The notes under the pieces are model-generated. The model was not told where the DNA came from and ran no database searches. It worked only from the letters and a program-made list of their open reading frames with translations. This document shows positions 37,233 to 45,813 of a stretch of 64,000 nt of DNA, piece after piece (the first letter of the stretch is position 1; the number at the start of each line of letters is the position of its first letter). The position numbers were made by a program, and so were the translations under genes. This DNA is from JAKALD01 sp963817785 (GTDB taxonomy: Bacteria > Pseudomonadota > Gammaproteobacteria > Burkholderiales > SG8-39), in NCBI GenBank assembly GCA_963817785.1, contig CAWFPL010000003.1, forward strand, positions 682,001-746,000, in the 5' to 3' direction.

Positions 37233-38092
37233 CAGTTGAACAGCGGCATCCAGTGCCGCACGATCTGCGGGCCCCAGAATAGCGCGATCACGCCGGCTGC
37301 CGCGACATACGGTCCGAACGGAATCGGCTTGTCGCGGCCGTGCCGGGCAAACACCATCAGAGCGATGCCGACCAGGGCGCCGACCAGGGACGAGAGCAGT
37401 ATGACCAGCGGTAGCGCCTGCCAACCGAGCCAGGCTCCGATTGCCGCGAGCAGCTTGAAATCCCCATAGCCCATGCCTTCCTTGCCGGTGGCGAGCTTGA
37501 AAGCCCAGTAAATGATCCACAGCGACAGGTAGCCGACGATCGCCCCGATGACCGCGCTGCCGAGCGGCACGAACGTGCCGCCGAGGTTGAGCGCGAGCCC
37601 TGCCCACAGCAGAGGCAGGGTGATGTCGTCGGGCAGAAGCTGCGTGTCGAGGTCGATCGCGGTGAGCGCGATCGAGCTCCAGCAAAGCAGCATCGCACCC
37701 GCGGCCGCAAGGGAAAACCCGAAGCGCCAGGCGGCGTAGGCGGCGGCGAGCCCGCCAGCGAGCTCGACCAGGGGGTAGCGCAGCCCGATCGGCGCAGCGC
37801 AGGCCGAGCACTTGCCGCGCAGCACCAGCCAGCTGAACACGGGAACGTTTTCCAGTGCCGTGATGCGGTGGCCGCAGGCCGGGCACGCCGAGCGCGGCAC
37901 CACCAGGTTGTAGCGCTTGTCCTCGGGCGGCGGCTGTCCTGCGAGCTCGGCGCATTGCACGCGCCACTCGCGCTCCATCATTCGCGGTAGGCGATGGGCG
38001 ACGACGTTGAGGAACGAGCCGATGCACAGGCCCACCACCAGCGCGGCCCAAGGAAAGACCGACGGCTGGGCAAGCCAGTCGAAAGAGACCAT
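37232..38092 (-). CDS. pilD: Type IV prepilin peptidase PilD
   Basis: Inner-membrane aspartic peptidase that cleaves the type III leader of prepilins and N-methylates the new N-terminus. The 286-residue protein has an N-terminal membrane segment, a cytoplasmic loop with two C-x2-C pairs (SACPACGH and CSACAAPIG) as in full-length PilD, and the two catalytic aspartates in TAIDLDTQLLPDD and GMGYGDFKLL. It is encoded with pilC and pilB, so it serves the type IV pilus system and possibly type II secretion. Confidence 0.93.
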   Translation of the reverse strand: MVSFDWLAQPSVFPWAALVVGLCIGSFLNVVAHRLPRMMEREWRVQCAELAGQPPPEDKRYNLVVPRSACPACGHRITALENVPVFSWLVLRGKCSACAAPIGLRYPLVELAGGLAAAYAAWRFGFSLAAAGAMLLCWSSIALTAIDLDTQLLPDDITLPLLWAGLALNLGGTFVPLGSAVIGAIVGYLSLWIIYWAFKLATGKEGMGYGDFKLLAAIGAWLGWQALPLVILLSSLVGALVGIALMVFARHGRDKPIPFGPYVAAAGVIALFWGPQIVRHWMPLFN

Positions 38093-38101
38093 GCCGCGGT
38101 G

Positions 38102-39325
38102 TTAGACCACCTGGCCGAGCTTGAAGATGGGCAGGTACATGGCGATCACCATGCCGCCGATCAGCGTGCCGAGCACCACCATGATCATCGGCTCCATGAG
38201 CGAGGACAGCGCCTCGACCGCATCATCGACTTCCTGCTCGAAGAAGTCAGCCACCTTGCTGAGCATGGAATCGAGAGCGCCGGTCTCCTCTCCGATCGAC
38301 ACCATCTGGATCACCATGCTGGGGAACACGTTGGCGTTCTGCATCGCCACGGTGAGCGCGGTTCCGGTCGAGACGTCGCCCTGGATCTGCTTGGTCGCGA
38401 CTAAATAGACGTAGTTGCCGGACGCCCCGCCGACGGAGTCGAGCGCCTCGACGAGGGGTACTCCGGCGGCGAACATGGTCGACAGCGTGCGGGTCCAGCG
38501 CGCGATCACCGCCTTGCGGATCAGAGGGCCGAACACCGGGACTTTCAGCAGCAGGCGGTCCATGAAAATCTGGACGGCCTTGGAGCGCTGCCAGGCCGCG
38601 AAGAATCCGTACAGGCCGCCGCCGACCACGCCGAAGATCAGGTACCAGTACTTGACGAACGCGTCCGAGATCGCCATCACCACCAACGTCGGCGCGGGCA
38701 GGTCTGCGCCGAAGCTGCTGAACACCTTCTTGAACGACGGGATCACGAAGATCATGATGATCGCGGTGATGATGAACGCCACCGCTATGATCGAGATCGG
38801 GTAGAAAAGCGCGCTCTTGATCTTCGATTTGATGCCGAGGATCTTCTCCTTGTAGGTCGCGAGGCGGTCGAGCAGGCTTTCGAGAATACCGGCCTGCTCT
38901 CCGGCCTGCACCAGATTGCAGAACAGTGCATCGAAGTACAGCGGGTACTTGCGGAAGGCCGCGGCCAGCGAGGAGCCGGTCTCGACCTCGGACTTGACGT
39001 TGAGCAACAGCTTGCCGACGGCGCCGTTGGTCGCGCCCTTGCCGACGATGTCGAACGCCTGCAGCAGCGGCACGCCCGCCTTCATCATCGTGGCGAGCTG
39101 GCGCGTGAACAGGGTGATGTCCTTTTCGGTTACTTTGCCGCCAGGGCGCATGCGCTGCTTGCGCACCTTGGTGACCATCACGCCCTGTCGCCGTAGCGTC
39201 GCGTTGACCACTGTCTGGCCTCTGGCGCGCATCTCCCCGCGCACTACCTTGCCGGCCCGGTCCTTGCCTTCCCACTGGAAGGTGAACTCCTTGGGTCCCT
39301 TAATTGCCGCCGCCGCTGTCGCCAT
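38102..39325 (-). CDS. pilC: Type IV pilus inner-membrane platform protein PilC
   Basis: GspF-family polytopic membrane protein that anchors the assembly motors of type IV pili. The 407-residue protein has the N-terminal FTFQWEGKDRAGKVVRGEM, the two homologous GspF domains (FTRQLATMMKAGVPLLQAF and WTRTLSTMFAAGVPLVEAL), and three membrane helices near 178-205, 225-245 and 380-400. The ATG at 39325 is preceded by TAGGAGAG. The 151 bp between pilB and pilC include diverged repeat copy D. Confidence 0.94.
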   Translation of the reverse strand: MATAAAAIKGPKEFTFQWEGKDRAGKVVRGEMRARGQTVVNATLRRQGVMVTKVRKQRMRPGGKVTEKDITLFTRQLATMMKAGVPLLQAFDIVGKGATNGAVGKLLLNVKSEVETGSSLAAAFRKYPLYFDALFCNLVQAGEQAGILESLLDRLATYKEKILGIKSKIKSALFYPISIIAVAFIITAIIMIFVIPSFKKVFSSFGADLPAPTLVVMAISDAFVKYWYLIFGVVGGGLYGFFAAWQRSKAVQIFMDRLLLKVPVFGPLIRKAVIARWTRTLSTMFAAGVPLVEALDSVGGASGNYVYLVATKQIQGDVSTGTALTVAMQNANVFPSMVIQMVSIGEETGALDSMLSKVADFFEQEVDDAVEALSSLMEPMIMVVLGTLIGGMVIAMYLPIFKLGQVV

Positions 39326-39337
39326 AGCCGCGCTCTC

Positions 39338-39390
39338 CTAAGAACAACACTGCGGGCTGCGCAGAGCAGGCTGCGCAGGCTGCTTTCGGT
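39338..39390 (-). repeat. Possible diverged copy D of the dispersed repeat (upstream of pilC)
   Basis: On the minus strand: ACCGAAAGC, a GC-rich core with two CTGCGCAG palindromes, then GTGTTGTTCTTAG directly before the pilC ribosome site. Block order and the TTGTTCTTAG tail match copy A before ftsZ, but the core differs, so the assignment is tentative. Confidence 0.4.
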
Positions 39391-39476
39391 GCCACGAACC
39401 GCGCTGCGGGTCGCGCGACACCAGCCACACTTGCCGCGCTACGCGAGTAGAACATCTGCGCTCCATGCACGCCGCC

Positions 39477-41207
39477 CTATTCGTTGGTGCAGGCCATGAT
39501 TTCTTCCAGCGAGGTCAGCCCCTGCCTCACCTTCAGCAGCCCCGAGCGCCGCAGGGCGTGCAGGCCCTCGGCGCGTCCCTGCTGCGCAATGTCCAGCTGG
39601 TCGCCACCCTTCATGATGATGCGGCGAATCTCCTCCGAGATCGGCATGACTTCGTAGACCCCTACGCGGCCGCGATAGCCGCTGCCCTTGCACTGCTCGC
39701 ACCCGGCCGCCGCGTATGGCTGGCAGCCTTCTTCCAGCTCATCCTCGGCAAAACCGGCGGCGAGCAGCGCCTCGGCCGGAATATCCGCGGGCCGCTTGCA
39801 GGAGCATAACCTGCGCGCGAGCCTCTGCGCCGTGATCAGGTTCACGCTCGACGCGATGTTGAACGGCGCGATTCCCATGTTCATCATTCGCGTCAGCGTG
39901 GACGGCGCGTCGTTGGTGTGCAGGGTGGAGAGCACCAGATGCCCGGTCTGTGCCGCCTTAATCGCGATTTCCGCCGTCTCCAGGTCGCGAATCTCGCCGA
40001 CCATGATGACGTCCGGGTCCTGGCGCAGAAACGAGCGCAGCGCCGCGGCGAAGGTGAGTCCGGCCTTATCGTTCACGTTCACCTGATTGACGCCGGGCAG
40101 ATTGATTTCCGCCGGGTCCTCCACGGTGGAAATGTTGACCCCCGGCTGGTTGAGCACCTCGAGGCAGCTGTACAGCGATACCGTCTTGCCGCTGCCGGTC
40201 GGGCCGGTCACCAGGACCATGCCATAGGGCCGGTGGATCGCCTCGAGCAGGGCCGCCTTCTGTTCGGGTTCGTAGCCCAGGGCATCGATGCCGAGGGCGA
40301 CCACCGACGGATCGAGGATGCGCAGACAGATCTTCTCGCCGAACAGCGTCGGCAGCGACGAGACGCGGAAGTCGATCGTGCGCGATGGCGTCAGCGCGAG
40401 CCTCATGCGCCCGTCCTGTGGCGTGCGCTTGTCCGAGATATTGAGCCGCGAGATCACCTTGAGGCGCGTTGCGATCTTGTCCTTGAGGAACGGCGGCGGA
40501 CTCGCGACCTCGCGCAGCTCGCCGTCGACGCGCACGCGTACCCGATACTTCTTCTCGTAGGGCTCGAAGTGGATGTCCGAGGCGCCGACCATGATCGCGT
40601 CGACCAGCACCCGCTGGATGAAGCGTACCACCGGCGCGTCGCCGACCATGGACGCCCCGGGGGCCTCCTCGACTGCTTCCTGGACGAACTCCAGGCCCAG
40701 GTCCTCCCCGGCGAGCGCGTCGAGCGACTGCTCGACGCTGCTTGCGGCCAGCTCGATCAGCCGGTCCAGCTTGTCGTCCTCGACCACCACCGGATCCACC
40801 ATCAGCCCGGTGTGGAACTTGACGTCGTCGAGCGCGTCGGTGCGGGTGGGGTCGGATATCGCGAGCGCAAGCCGCTTGCCGCGCACATACAGCGGCAGCA
40901 CGCGCCGCGCCTGCATCAGTTTCGGGTCGACCGCCGAGCACGCGAGCTGCGCGGGGTCGTAGGCGTCCAGGTCGAGCAACGGATAGCCGAAGGTCCGCGA
41001 AGCGAACTCTGCCACCTCGAGCGGTCGCAGGCGCCCGGCATGGGTCACTTGGGCGACGAAGTTGACGTGGGTGGAGCGGGCTCCCTGGAGCAGCGCCTGC
41101 GCCTCGACCTCGTCGAGGTGGCCGTGCTGCACGAGCGCGCGCGCAAGCCCGGCCAGCCCCGTTGCGGGCGGGAGCGACTGCGGTCCTGCCTTGGTGGCGG
41201 TGGCCAT
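39477..41207 (-). CDS. pilB: Type IV pilus assembly ATPase PilB
   Basis: Hexameric motor ATPase that drives pilus extension. The 576-residue protein has an N-terminal MshEN-like region (about 20-160), the Asp-box stretch ASDIHFEPYEKKYRVRVRVDG near 209, Walker A GPTGSGKT at 335-342, EDPAEINLPGVNQV near 362, Walker B VIMVGEIRDLETAEIA, and a tetracysteine zinc site (CSCKR and CEQCKGSG) near 480-520. The Walker, Asp and His boxes are intact, so it should be active. A 138-bp AT-rich region upstream probably holds its promoter, but no clear -35/-10 pair stands out. Confidence 0.94.
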   Translation of the reverse strand: MATATKAGPQSLPPATGLAGLARALVQHGHLDEVEAQALLQGARSTHVNFVAQVTHAGRLRPLEVAEFASRTFGYPLLDLDAYDPAQLACSAVDPKLMQARRVLPLYVRGKRLALAISDPTRTDALDDVKFHTGLMVDPVVVEDDKLDRLIELAASSVEQSLDALAGEDLGLEFVQEAVEEAPGASMVGDAPVVRFIQRVLVDAIMVGASDIHFEPYEKKYRVRVRVDGELREVASPPPFLKDKIATRLKVISRLNISDKRTPQDGRMRLALTPSRTIDFRVSSLPTLFGEKICLRILDPSVVALGIDALGYEPEQKAALLEAIHRPYGMVLVTGPTGSGKTVSLYSCLEVLNQPGVNISTVEDPAEINLPGVNQVNVNDKAGLTFAAALRSFLRQDPDVIMVGEIRDLETAEIAIKAAQTGHLVLSTLHTNDAPSTLTRMMNMGIAPFNIASSVNLITAQRLARRLCSCKRPADIPAEALLAAGFAEDELEEGCQPYAAAGCEQCKGSGYRGRVGVYEVMPISEEIRRIIMKGGDQLDIAQQGRAEGLHALRRSGLLKVRQGLTSLEEIMACTNE

Positions 41208-41345
41208 TGGCGCTGGTCGTGGCTATCCAGCGGTGGATGATGCCCTGCCACCGTACTTTTGTAAAGCCTCAAATATCGCCTGTAACCCAATGATGATACG
41301 AGATTTAACGTCTTTTAAAACAGCTGTAACCGTAGATGCCGGAGA

Positions 41346-42647
41346 TCAGGAAAGCGCCTCGTCCGGGGCCGCGGCACTGGCGGGGCGGAATACCCGCACG
41401 GTCTTCACGGCGTGCCCCTGCGTATGCACGATCTCCATCGGCACGCCCGCGATCTTGATCGACACGTCCGCTTCGGGAATTTCCCGCAGATACTCGAGGA
41501 TGAGCCCGTTCAAGGTCTTCGGCCCGTCCAGCGGAAGGTTCAGTCCGAGCGCGCGGTTGACCTCGCGCACCGGCGTCGCGCCATCGGCGGTCGCGCTGCC
41601 GTGCTCGCCCCATTGCAGCGCCGCCGCCGCCGCGGGCAGCGAGGTGGTGAACTTGCCGATCATCTCCTCGATGATGTCCTCGAGCGTGACCAGACCCATC
41701 AGCTCGCCGTACTCGTCGACCACCAGCGCGATGCGCTCGCGGTTTTCCTGGAAGTACTGCATTTGCGCCAGCACCGGCGTCGAGGCGGGAACGAAATAGG
41801 GCTCGCCGACGAGCTGCTCGAGGGCGTGCTTGTCGAGCCGGGTGGACTGCAGCAGCAGCCCGAGCACCTTCTTGACGTGCAGCACGCCTGCCACCTCGCC
41901 GAGACTGTCGCGAAACACCGGCAGCCGCATGTGATAGCTGGTGACCAGCTGGCGCGCGATGGTGTCCGGATCGTCGTCCATCTTGAGCGATTCGATGCGC
42001 GCGCGCGGCACCATGATGTCCTGCACCGTGACGTTGCCGAGGTCGAAAAGGTTGAGCAGGATCGAGACGTGCTTCTTCGGCATGAAGTTGGAGGACTCGA
42101 GCACCAGGGTGCGAATCTCCTCCGGCGTGAGCTTCGGCGCTGCTTCCTCTGCGCCCCCGGGGCGGACTCCCGCGAGCCACAGCAGCGGCCGCGCGAACAG
42201 GTTCGAGAACCACACCGCCGGCGCGAGCATGCGCTGCAACGGGCCGAGCACCCAGGCGAGCGGCAATGCGATGCGTTCCGGGTAAGTGGCGCCGACGACC
42301 TTCGGCGTGACTTCGCACAGCACGATGATCAGGAACGCGATCACCAGCGTACTGACCGCGTACGATAGCTTGTCCTGCCCGAGCAGGCGCACCGCGATCA
42401 CGCCGGCGAGCGTCGTCGCGCCCGCGTTGCCGATCGTATTGCCGATCAGGATGGCGCTCAGCAGCCGGTCGATGCGTCGCAGCAGCTCGGCCGCACGGCG
42501 CGCGCCGCCGTCACCCTGCGCCACCAGATGCTTCAGGCGATAGCGGTTGAGCGACATCATGCTCGTTTCGGCGATCGAAAAGAACGCCGAAACGACCAGC
42601 AACACGACCAGTGCCGCGACCTCTGCCGAAAGTGGGACGTCTTCCAT
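41346..42647 (-). CDS. HlyC/CorC (CNNM-type) membrane protein with CBS domains
   Basis: Family linked to magnesium and cobalt efflux or homeostasis, though often annotated as hemolysin-like. The 433-residue protein has an N-terminal CNNM/DUF21 membrane domain with about four hydrophobic segments (SAFFSIAETSMMSLNRYRL is the family signature). Two CBS domains follow (VQDIMVPRARIESL to HVKKVLG, and YFVPASTPV to GLVTLEDIIEEMIG), then a C-terminal CorC/HlyC transporter-associated domain. The ATG at 42647 is 41 bases downstream of the cytochrome assembly gene on the same strand. Confidence 0.9.
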   Translation of the reverse strand: MEDVPLSAEVAALVVLLVVSAFFSIAETSMMSLNRYRLKHLVAQGDGGARRAAELLRRIDRLLSAILIGNTIGNAGATTLAGVIAVRLLGQDKLSYAVSTLVIAFLIIVLCEVTPKVVGATYPERIALPLAWVLGPLQRMLAPAVWFSNLFARPLLWLAGVRPGGAEEAAPKLTPEEIRTLVLESSNFMPKKHVSILLNLFDLGNVTVQDIMVPRARIESLKMDDDPDTIARQLVTSYHMRLPVFRDSLGEVAGVLHVKKVLGLLLQSTRLDKHALEQLVGEPYFVPASTPVLAQMQYFQENRERIALVVDEYGELMGLVTLEDIIEEMIGKFTTSLPAAAAALQWGEHGSATADGATPVREVNRALGLNLPLDGPKTLNGLILEYLREIPEADVSIKIAGVPMEIVHTQGHAVKTVRVFRPASAAAPDEALS

Positions 42648-42688
42648 GTCGGGGCGGACGCGGGCGCCGGGCGACGATCGACCCCGCC

Positions 42689-43537
42689 TCAGGTTCGCCC
42701 GAGGATCACTTCGAGCACGAAGCGGCTGCCGACGTAGGCGAGCAGCAGCATGACGAAGCCGCTCAAGGTCCAGCGCAGCGCGGTGCGCCCGCGCCACCCG
42801 TACAGGTGCCGCCCCGCGAGCAGCACTGCGAAGGTCGACCAGGAGAGAATCGCGAACAGCGTCTTGTGGTTGAAGCGCAGCGGCTTGCCGAACAGCGTCT
42901 CGGAGAACACGATTCCGGTGATCAGCGTCAGGGTCAGCAGCACGAACGCGGCGCCGATGAGGCGAAACAGGAGCCGCTCCAGCGTGAGCAGCGGCGGCAA
43001 GGCGCCGAGCGGGCCGGTGAGCACGCCTGGTGCGTCGCCCGGCGCGGGCTTGCGGGCGTGGTGCAGGCGCCGCTCCACGACCGCCATCAGCACCGCGTGC
43101 AGCATGGCGATGGTAAACAGGCTGTACGCGAGCATCGCCAGAATCAAGTGCAGCTTGAACTCGAGTGACGCCGCGTAGGTCGCGGCCATCCCCGGGAACA
43201 GCGCCGGCAGCGGCACGCACAGGGCGGCGAGCCCGAGCGCCGGCGACAGCATGCCGTCGAGGCGGTAAATGAAGCTTTCGATCCAGTAGAACAGCACCGC
43301 GAGCCACAGCATCGCGGACAGCGCGTCGGCGAAGCCGAACAGCGGCTGCGGCGGGAGCACGATGTCCGTATAGAGCAGCCAGCCCTGCAGCGCGAGCGGC
43401 GGGAGGATGGCGACGCGCTCCCAGGCCCTGAGTCCGGTGCTGGCGGCCGCCCCCGGCCGCCAGCGCGTGTTCCAGAAGTGCAGCGCGAGGAGCGCGTAGG
43501 CCGCGCTCGCCACGAGGTGGAGTAAAATGCTGGGCAC
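42689..43537 (-). CDS. Cytochrome c assembly protein (CcsA/YpjD-like)
   Basis: Inner-membrane protein of the CcmC/CcsA family involved in haem handling for cytochrome c maturation, or a YpjD-type homologue of unclear role. The 282-residue protein has eight or so hydrophobic segments, the short WLAVLFYWIES variant of the tryptophan-rich region, and a conserved late motif FNHKTLFAILSWSTFAVLLAGRHLYGWRG. It starts at GTG 43537 (GTG 43540 also possible) and is divergent from ffh; the two 5' ends are about 53 bp apart, so their promoters overlap. This position beside ffh is conserved in many proteobacteria. Confidence 0.85.
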   Translation of the reverse strand: MPSILLHLVASAAYALLALHFWNTRWRPGAAASTGLRAWERVAILPPLALQGWLLYTDIVLPPQPLFGFADALSAMLWLAVLFYWIESFIYRLDGMLSPALGLAALCVPLPALFPGMAATYAASLEFKLHLILAMLAYSLFTIAMLHAVLMAVVERRLHHARKPAPGDAPGVLTGPLGALPPLLTLERLLFRLIGAAFVLLTLTLITGIVFSETLFGKPLRFNHKTLFAILSWSTFAVLLAGRHLYGWRGRTALRWTLSGFVMLLLAYVGSRFVLEVILGRT

Positions 43538-43590
43538 CACTGCAGTTTATCACCGCGCTCCCGCCAGTCCCGCGCGCGCCGCCAGCTCTC

Positions 43591-44940
43591 ATGCTCGATA
43601 ACCTCACCGCACGCCTGACGCGCATCGCCAAGACGCTCCGCGGCGAGGCGCGCCTCACCGAAGCGAACATCCAGGATGCGCTGCGCGAGGTGCGCGTTGC
43701 GCTGCTCGAGGCCGATTGCGCGCTGCCGGTGGTCAAGGACTTCGTCGCCGCGGTCAAGTCGCAGGCGCTGGGCGAGGAGGTCCTCGGCAGCCTCACTCCC
43801 GGCCAGGCGCTGGTCGGCGTGGTACACCGCGAACTCGCGCGCCTCATGGGTACGGCGAATGTCGGGCTGGATCTGGCCGCGCAACCGCCTGCGGTGATCC
43901 TGATGGCGGGGTTGCAGGGCTCGGGCAAGACCACGACCACGGGCAAGCTGGCGCGGATGCTCGCGAGTCAGAAGAAGAAGGTGCTGGTCACGTCCTGCGA
44001 CGTGTACCGTCCGGCCGCGATCGAGCAGCTCAAGACCGTCGCCGCGCAGGCCGGGGTCGATTTTCTGCCGAGCGCGCCGGACGACAAGCCGCTGCACATC
44101 GCGCAGGTCGCTCTCGAGCATGCGCGCACGCGCTACTACGACGTCCTGATCGTCGACACTGCGGGGCGGCTCGCGATCGACGAGGCAATGATGAAGGAGA
44201 TTGTCGAGCTGCACGCCGTGCTGCGCCCGGTCGAAACGCTGTTCGTGGTCGACGCCATGCAGGGCCAGGATGCGGTGAACGTCGCCCAGGCCTTCAACCA
44301 GGCGCTGCCGCTCACCGGGGTAATCCTCACCAAGCTCGACGGCGACGCGCGCGGCGGCGCGGCGCTGTCGGTGCGCCACGTCACCGGCAAGCCGATCAAA
44401 TTCGTCGGCACCGGGGAGAAGCTCACGGGGCTGGAGCCGTTTCATCCGGAGCGCATGGCGTCACGCATCCTGGGCATGGGCGACATCGTCTCGCTGGTGG
44501 AGGAGGCGCGCCGCGGAGTGGACGAGCAGCAGGCGCAGGCGCTCGCCGAGAAGGTGCGCAAGGGCAAGGGCTTCGATCTCGAGGATTTCAAGTCCCAGAT
44601 CCAGCAGATGAAGAACATGGGCGGGCTGGCGGCGCTGGTCGACAAGCTGCCCGCGCAGCTCACCGGCTCGATCAACCCGGCGCAGCTGCAGGACGACCGG
44701 CAGATGCGCCGCATCGAGGGCATCATCAATTCGATGACCCCGCAGGAGCGCGCGCATCCCGAGCTCCTCAAGGCTTCCCGCAAGCGGCGCATCGCGGCCG
44801 GTGCCGGCGTCCCGGTGCAGGAAGTGAACCGGCTGCTCAATCAATTCGAGCAAATGCAGAAGATGATGAAGCAGATGCGCAAGGGCGGGCTCGCGCGCAT
44901 GATGCGCGCGATGAAGGGCGCGATGCCGGGCATGCACTGA
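43591..44940 (+). CDS. ffh: Signal recognition particle protein Ffh
   Basis: GTPase that binds 4.5S RNA and signal sequences to target membrane proteins co-translationally. The 449-residue protein has the helical N domain, the G domain with G1 GLQGSGKT (107-114), DTAGRL near 188, TKLDGDARGGA near 247, and a methionine-rich M domain ending in MKQMRKGGLARMMRAMKGAMPG. A TAAAAT -10-like box at 43523 may start its transcript. The 4.5S RNA gene itself is not in the window. Confidence 0.95.
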   Translation: MLDNLTARLTRIAKTLRGEARLTEANIQDALREVRVALLEADCALPVVKDFVAAVKSQALGEEVLGSLTPGQALVGVVHRELARLMGTANVGLDLAAQPPAVILMAGLQGSGKTTTTGKLARMLASQKKKVLVTSCDVYRPAAIEQLKTVAAQAGVDFLPSAPDDKPLHIAQVALEHARTRYYDVLIVDTAGRLAIDEAMMKEIVELHAVLRPVETLFVVDAMQGQDAVNVAQAFNQALPLTGVILTKLDGDARGGAALSVRHVTGKPIKFVGTGEKLTGLEPFHPERMASRILGMGDIVSLVEEARRGVDEQQAQALAEKVRKGKGFDLEDFKSQIQQMKNMGGLAALVDKLPAQLTGSINPAQLQDDRQMRRIEGIINSMTPQERAHPELLKASRKRRIAAGAGVPVQEVNRLLNQFEQMQKMMKQMRKGGLARMMRAMKGAMPGMH

Positions 44941-44990
44941 AGGTGCGCGCGGCGGCGCCCACGCCGGCGGACACGGGCCTGCCCTGCTCC

Positions 44991-45020
44991 TTGTCAAAAT
45001 GCCGAAAAGTCCCGTATAAT
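44991..45020 (+). promoter_or_regulatory. Promoter of the rpsP-rimM-trmD-rplS operon
   Basis: TTGTCA at 44991-44996 and a perfect TATAAT at 45015-45020, separated by 18 bp, are followed about 34 bases later by the rpsP ATG. This is one of the best sigma-70 matches in the window, as expected for a ribosomal protein operon. Confidence 0.78.
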
Positions 45021-45053
45021 CCGCGCCTTTTCGAAGCGACCGGGGTTTCCCAA

Positions 45054-45305
45054 ATGGTAGTGATTCGACTGGCGCGCGGCGGCGCGAAGAAACGGCCCTT
45101 TTACAACCTGGTGGTGGCCGACTCGCGTCACCCGCGCGACGGCCGCTTCATCGAGCGCGTCGGCTTCTACAACCCGAAGGCGCCCGAGGGGCGCGAGGCG
45201 TTGCGCGTCGACATGGAGCGCGTCAAGCACTGGAAGGGCGAGGGCGCGCAGCTCTCCTCGACGGTCGTGCGGCTCGTCAAGCAGTTTGCAAAGAAGGCCG
45301 CCTGA
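45054..45305 (+). CDS. rpsP: 30S ribosomal protein S16
   Basis: Ribosomal protein needed for 30S assembly. The 83-residue protein starts MVVIRLARGGAKKRPFYNLV and contains DSRHPRDGRFIERVGFYNP, the S16 hallmark. It is the first gene of the rpsP-rimM-trmD-rplS operon, whose members all serve ribosome or tRNA maturation. The next gene, rimM, begins within or just after its last codons, depending on the start chosen. Confidence 0.96.
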   Translation: MVVIRLARGGAKKRPFYNLVVADSRHPRDGRFIERVGFYNPKAPEGREALRVDMERVKHWKGEGAQLSSTVVRLVKQFAKKAA

Positions 45306-45801
45306 ACACCTGATCGAGATGGGCCGCGTGGCCGGCTCGTTCGGCGTGCACGGCTGGCTCAAGGTGGTGCCTTACAGCGCGGAGGTAGCCGCGCTCGCCG
45401 CGTACCCGGCCTGGTGGCTGAAGGGGCGCGACGGCGCCTGGCGCGAGATCACGGTCGAGGAAACGAAGGTTCACGGCGCGCAGCTGCTTGCCAAGCTCGC
45501 GGGCGTGGCGGACCGCGAGGCCGCGCTGGCGCTGAAGGGCGCGGCGCTCGCCGTCGGGCGCGAAGCACTCGGCGAGCCGGAGCAGGGCCGCTACTACTGG
45601 TCCGACCTGATCGGGCTGGACGTGGTGAACGGCAAGGGCGAGCGCCTGGGTACGTTGCGCGCGATGTTCTCGAACGGCGCTCACGACGTGGCCGAGGTGG
45701 TGGCCGAGCGCACCCGGCTGCTGCCGTGGCTGCCGTGGGTGGTGAAGCGCGTCGACTTGGCGGCGCGCCGGGCGGAGGTGGAATGGGAAGCGGACTGGTG
45801 A
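45286..45801 (+). CDS. rimM: Ribosome maturation factor RimM
   Basis: Assembly factor for the 30S head that binds S19. The 171-residue form from TTG 45286 contains the N-terminal MGRVAGSFGVHGWLKVVPYS barrel, the YYWSDLIGLDVV PRC-barrel start and the C-terminal PWVVKRVDLAARRAEVEWEADW. The start is doubtful: homologues align from about CTG 45310 (LIEMGRV) or ATG 45319, and no strong ribosome site favours any. The TTG start would overlap rpsP by 20 bases. Identity is firm from motifs and operon position. Confidence 0.9.
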   Translation: MQRRPPEHLIEMGRVAGSFGVHGWLKVVPYSAEVAALAAYPAWWLKGRDGAWREITVEETKVHGAQLLAKLAGVADREAALALKGAALAVGREALGEPEQGRYYWSDLIGLDVVNGKGERLGTLRAMFSNGAHDVAEVVAERTRLLPWLPWVVKRVDLAARRAEVEWEADW

Positions 45802-45813
45802 AGGGCGACGGGC

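Noticed and set aside
41208..41345. Sigma-54 promoter upstream of pilB
   Set aside because: A TGGCAG element is present on the minus strand, but the matching TTGC at the -12 position is missing.
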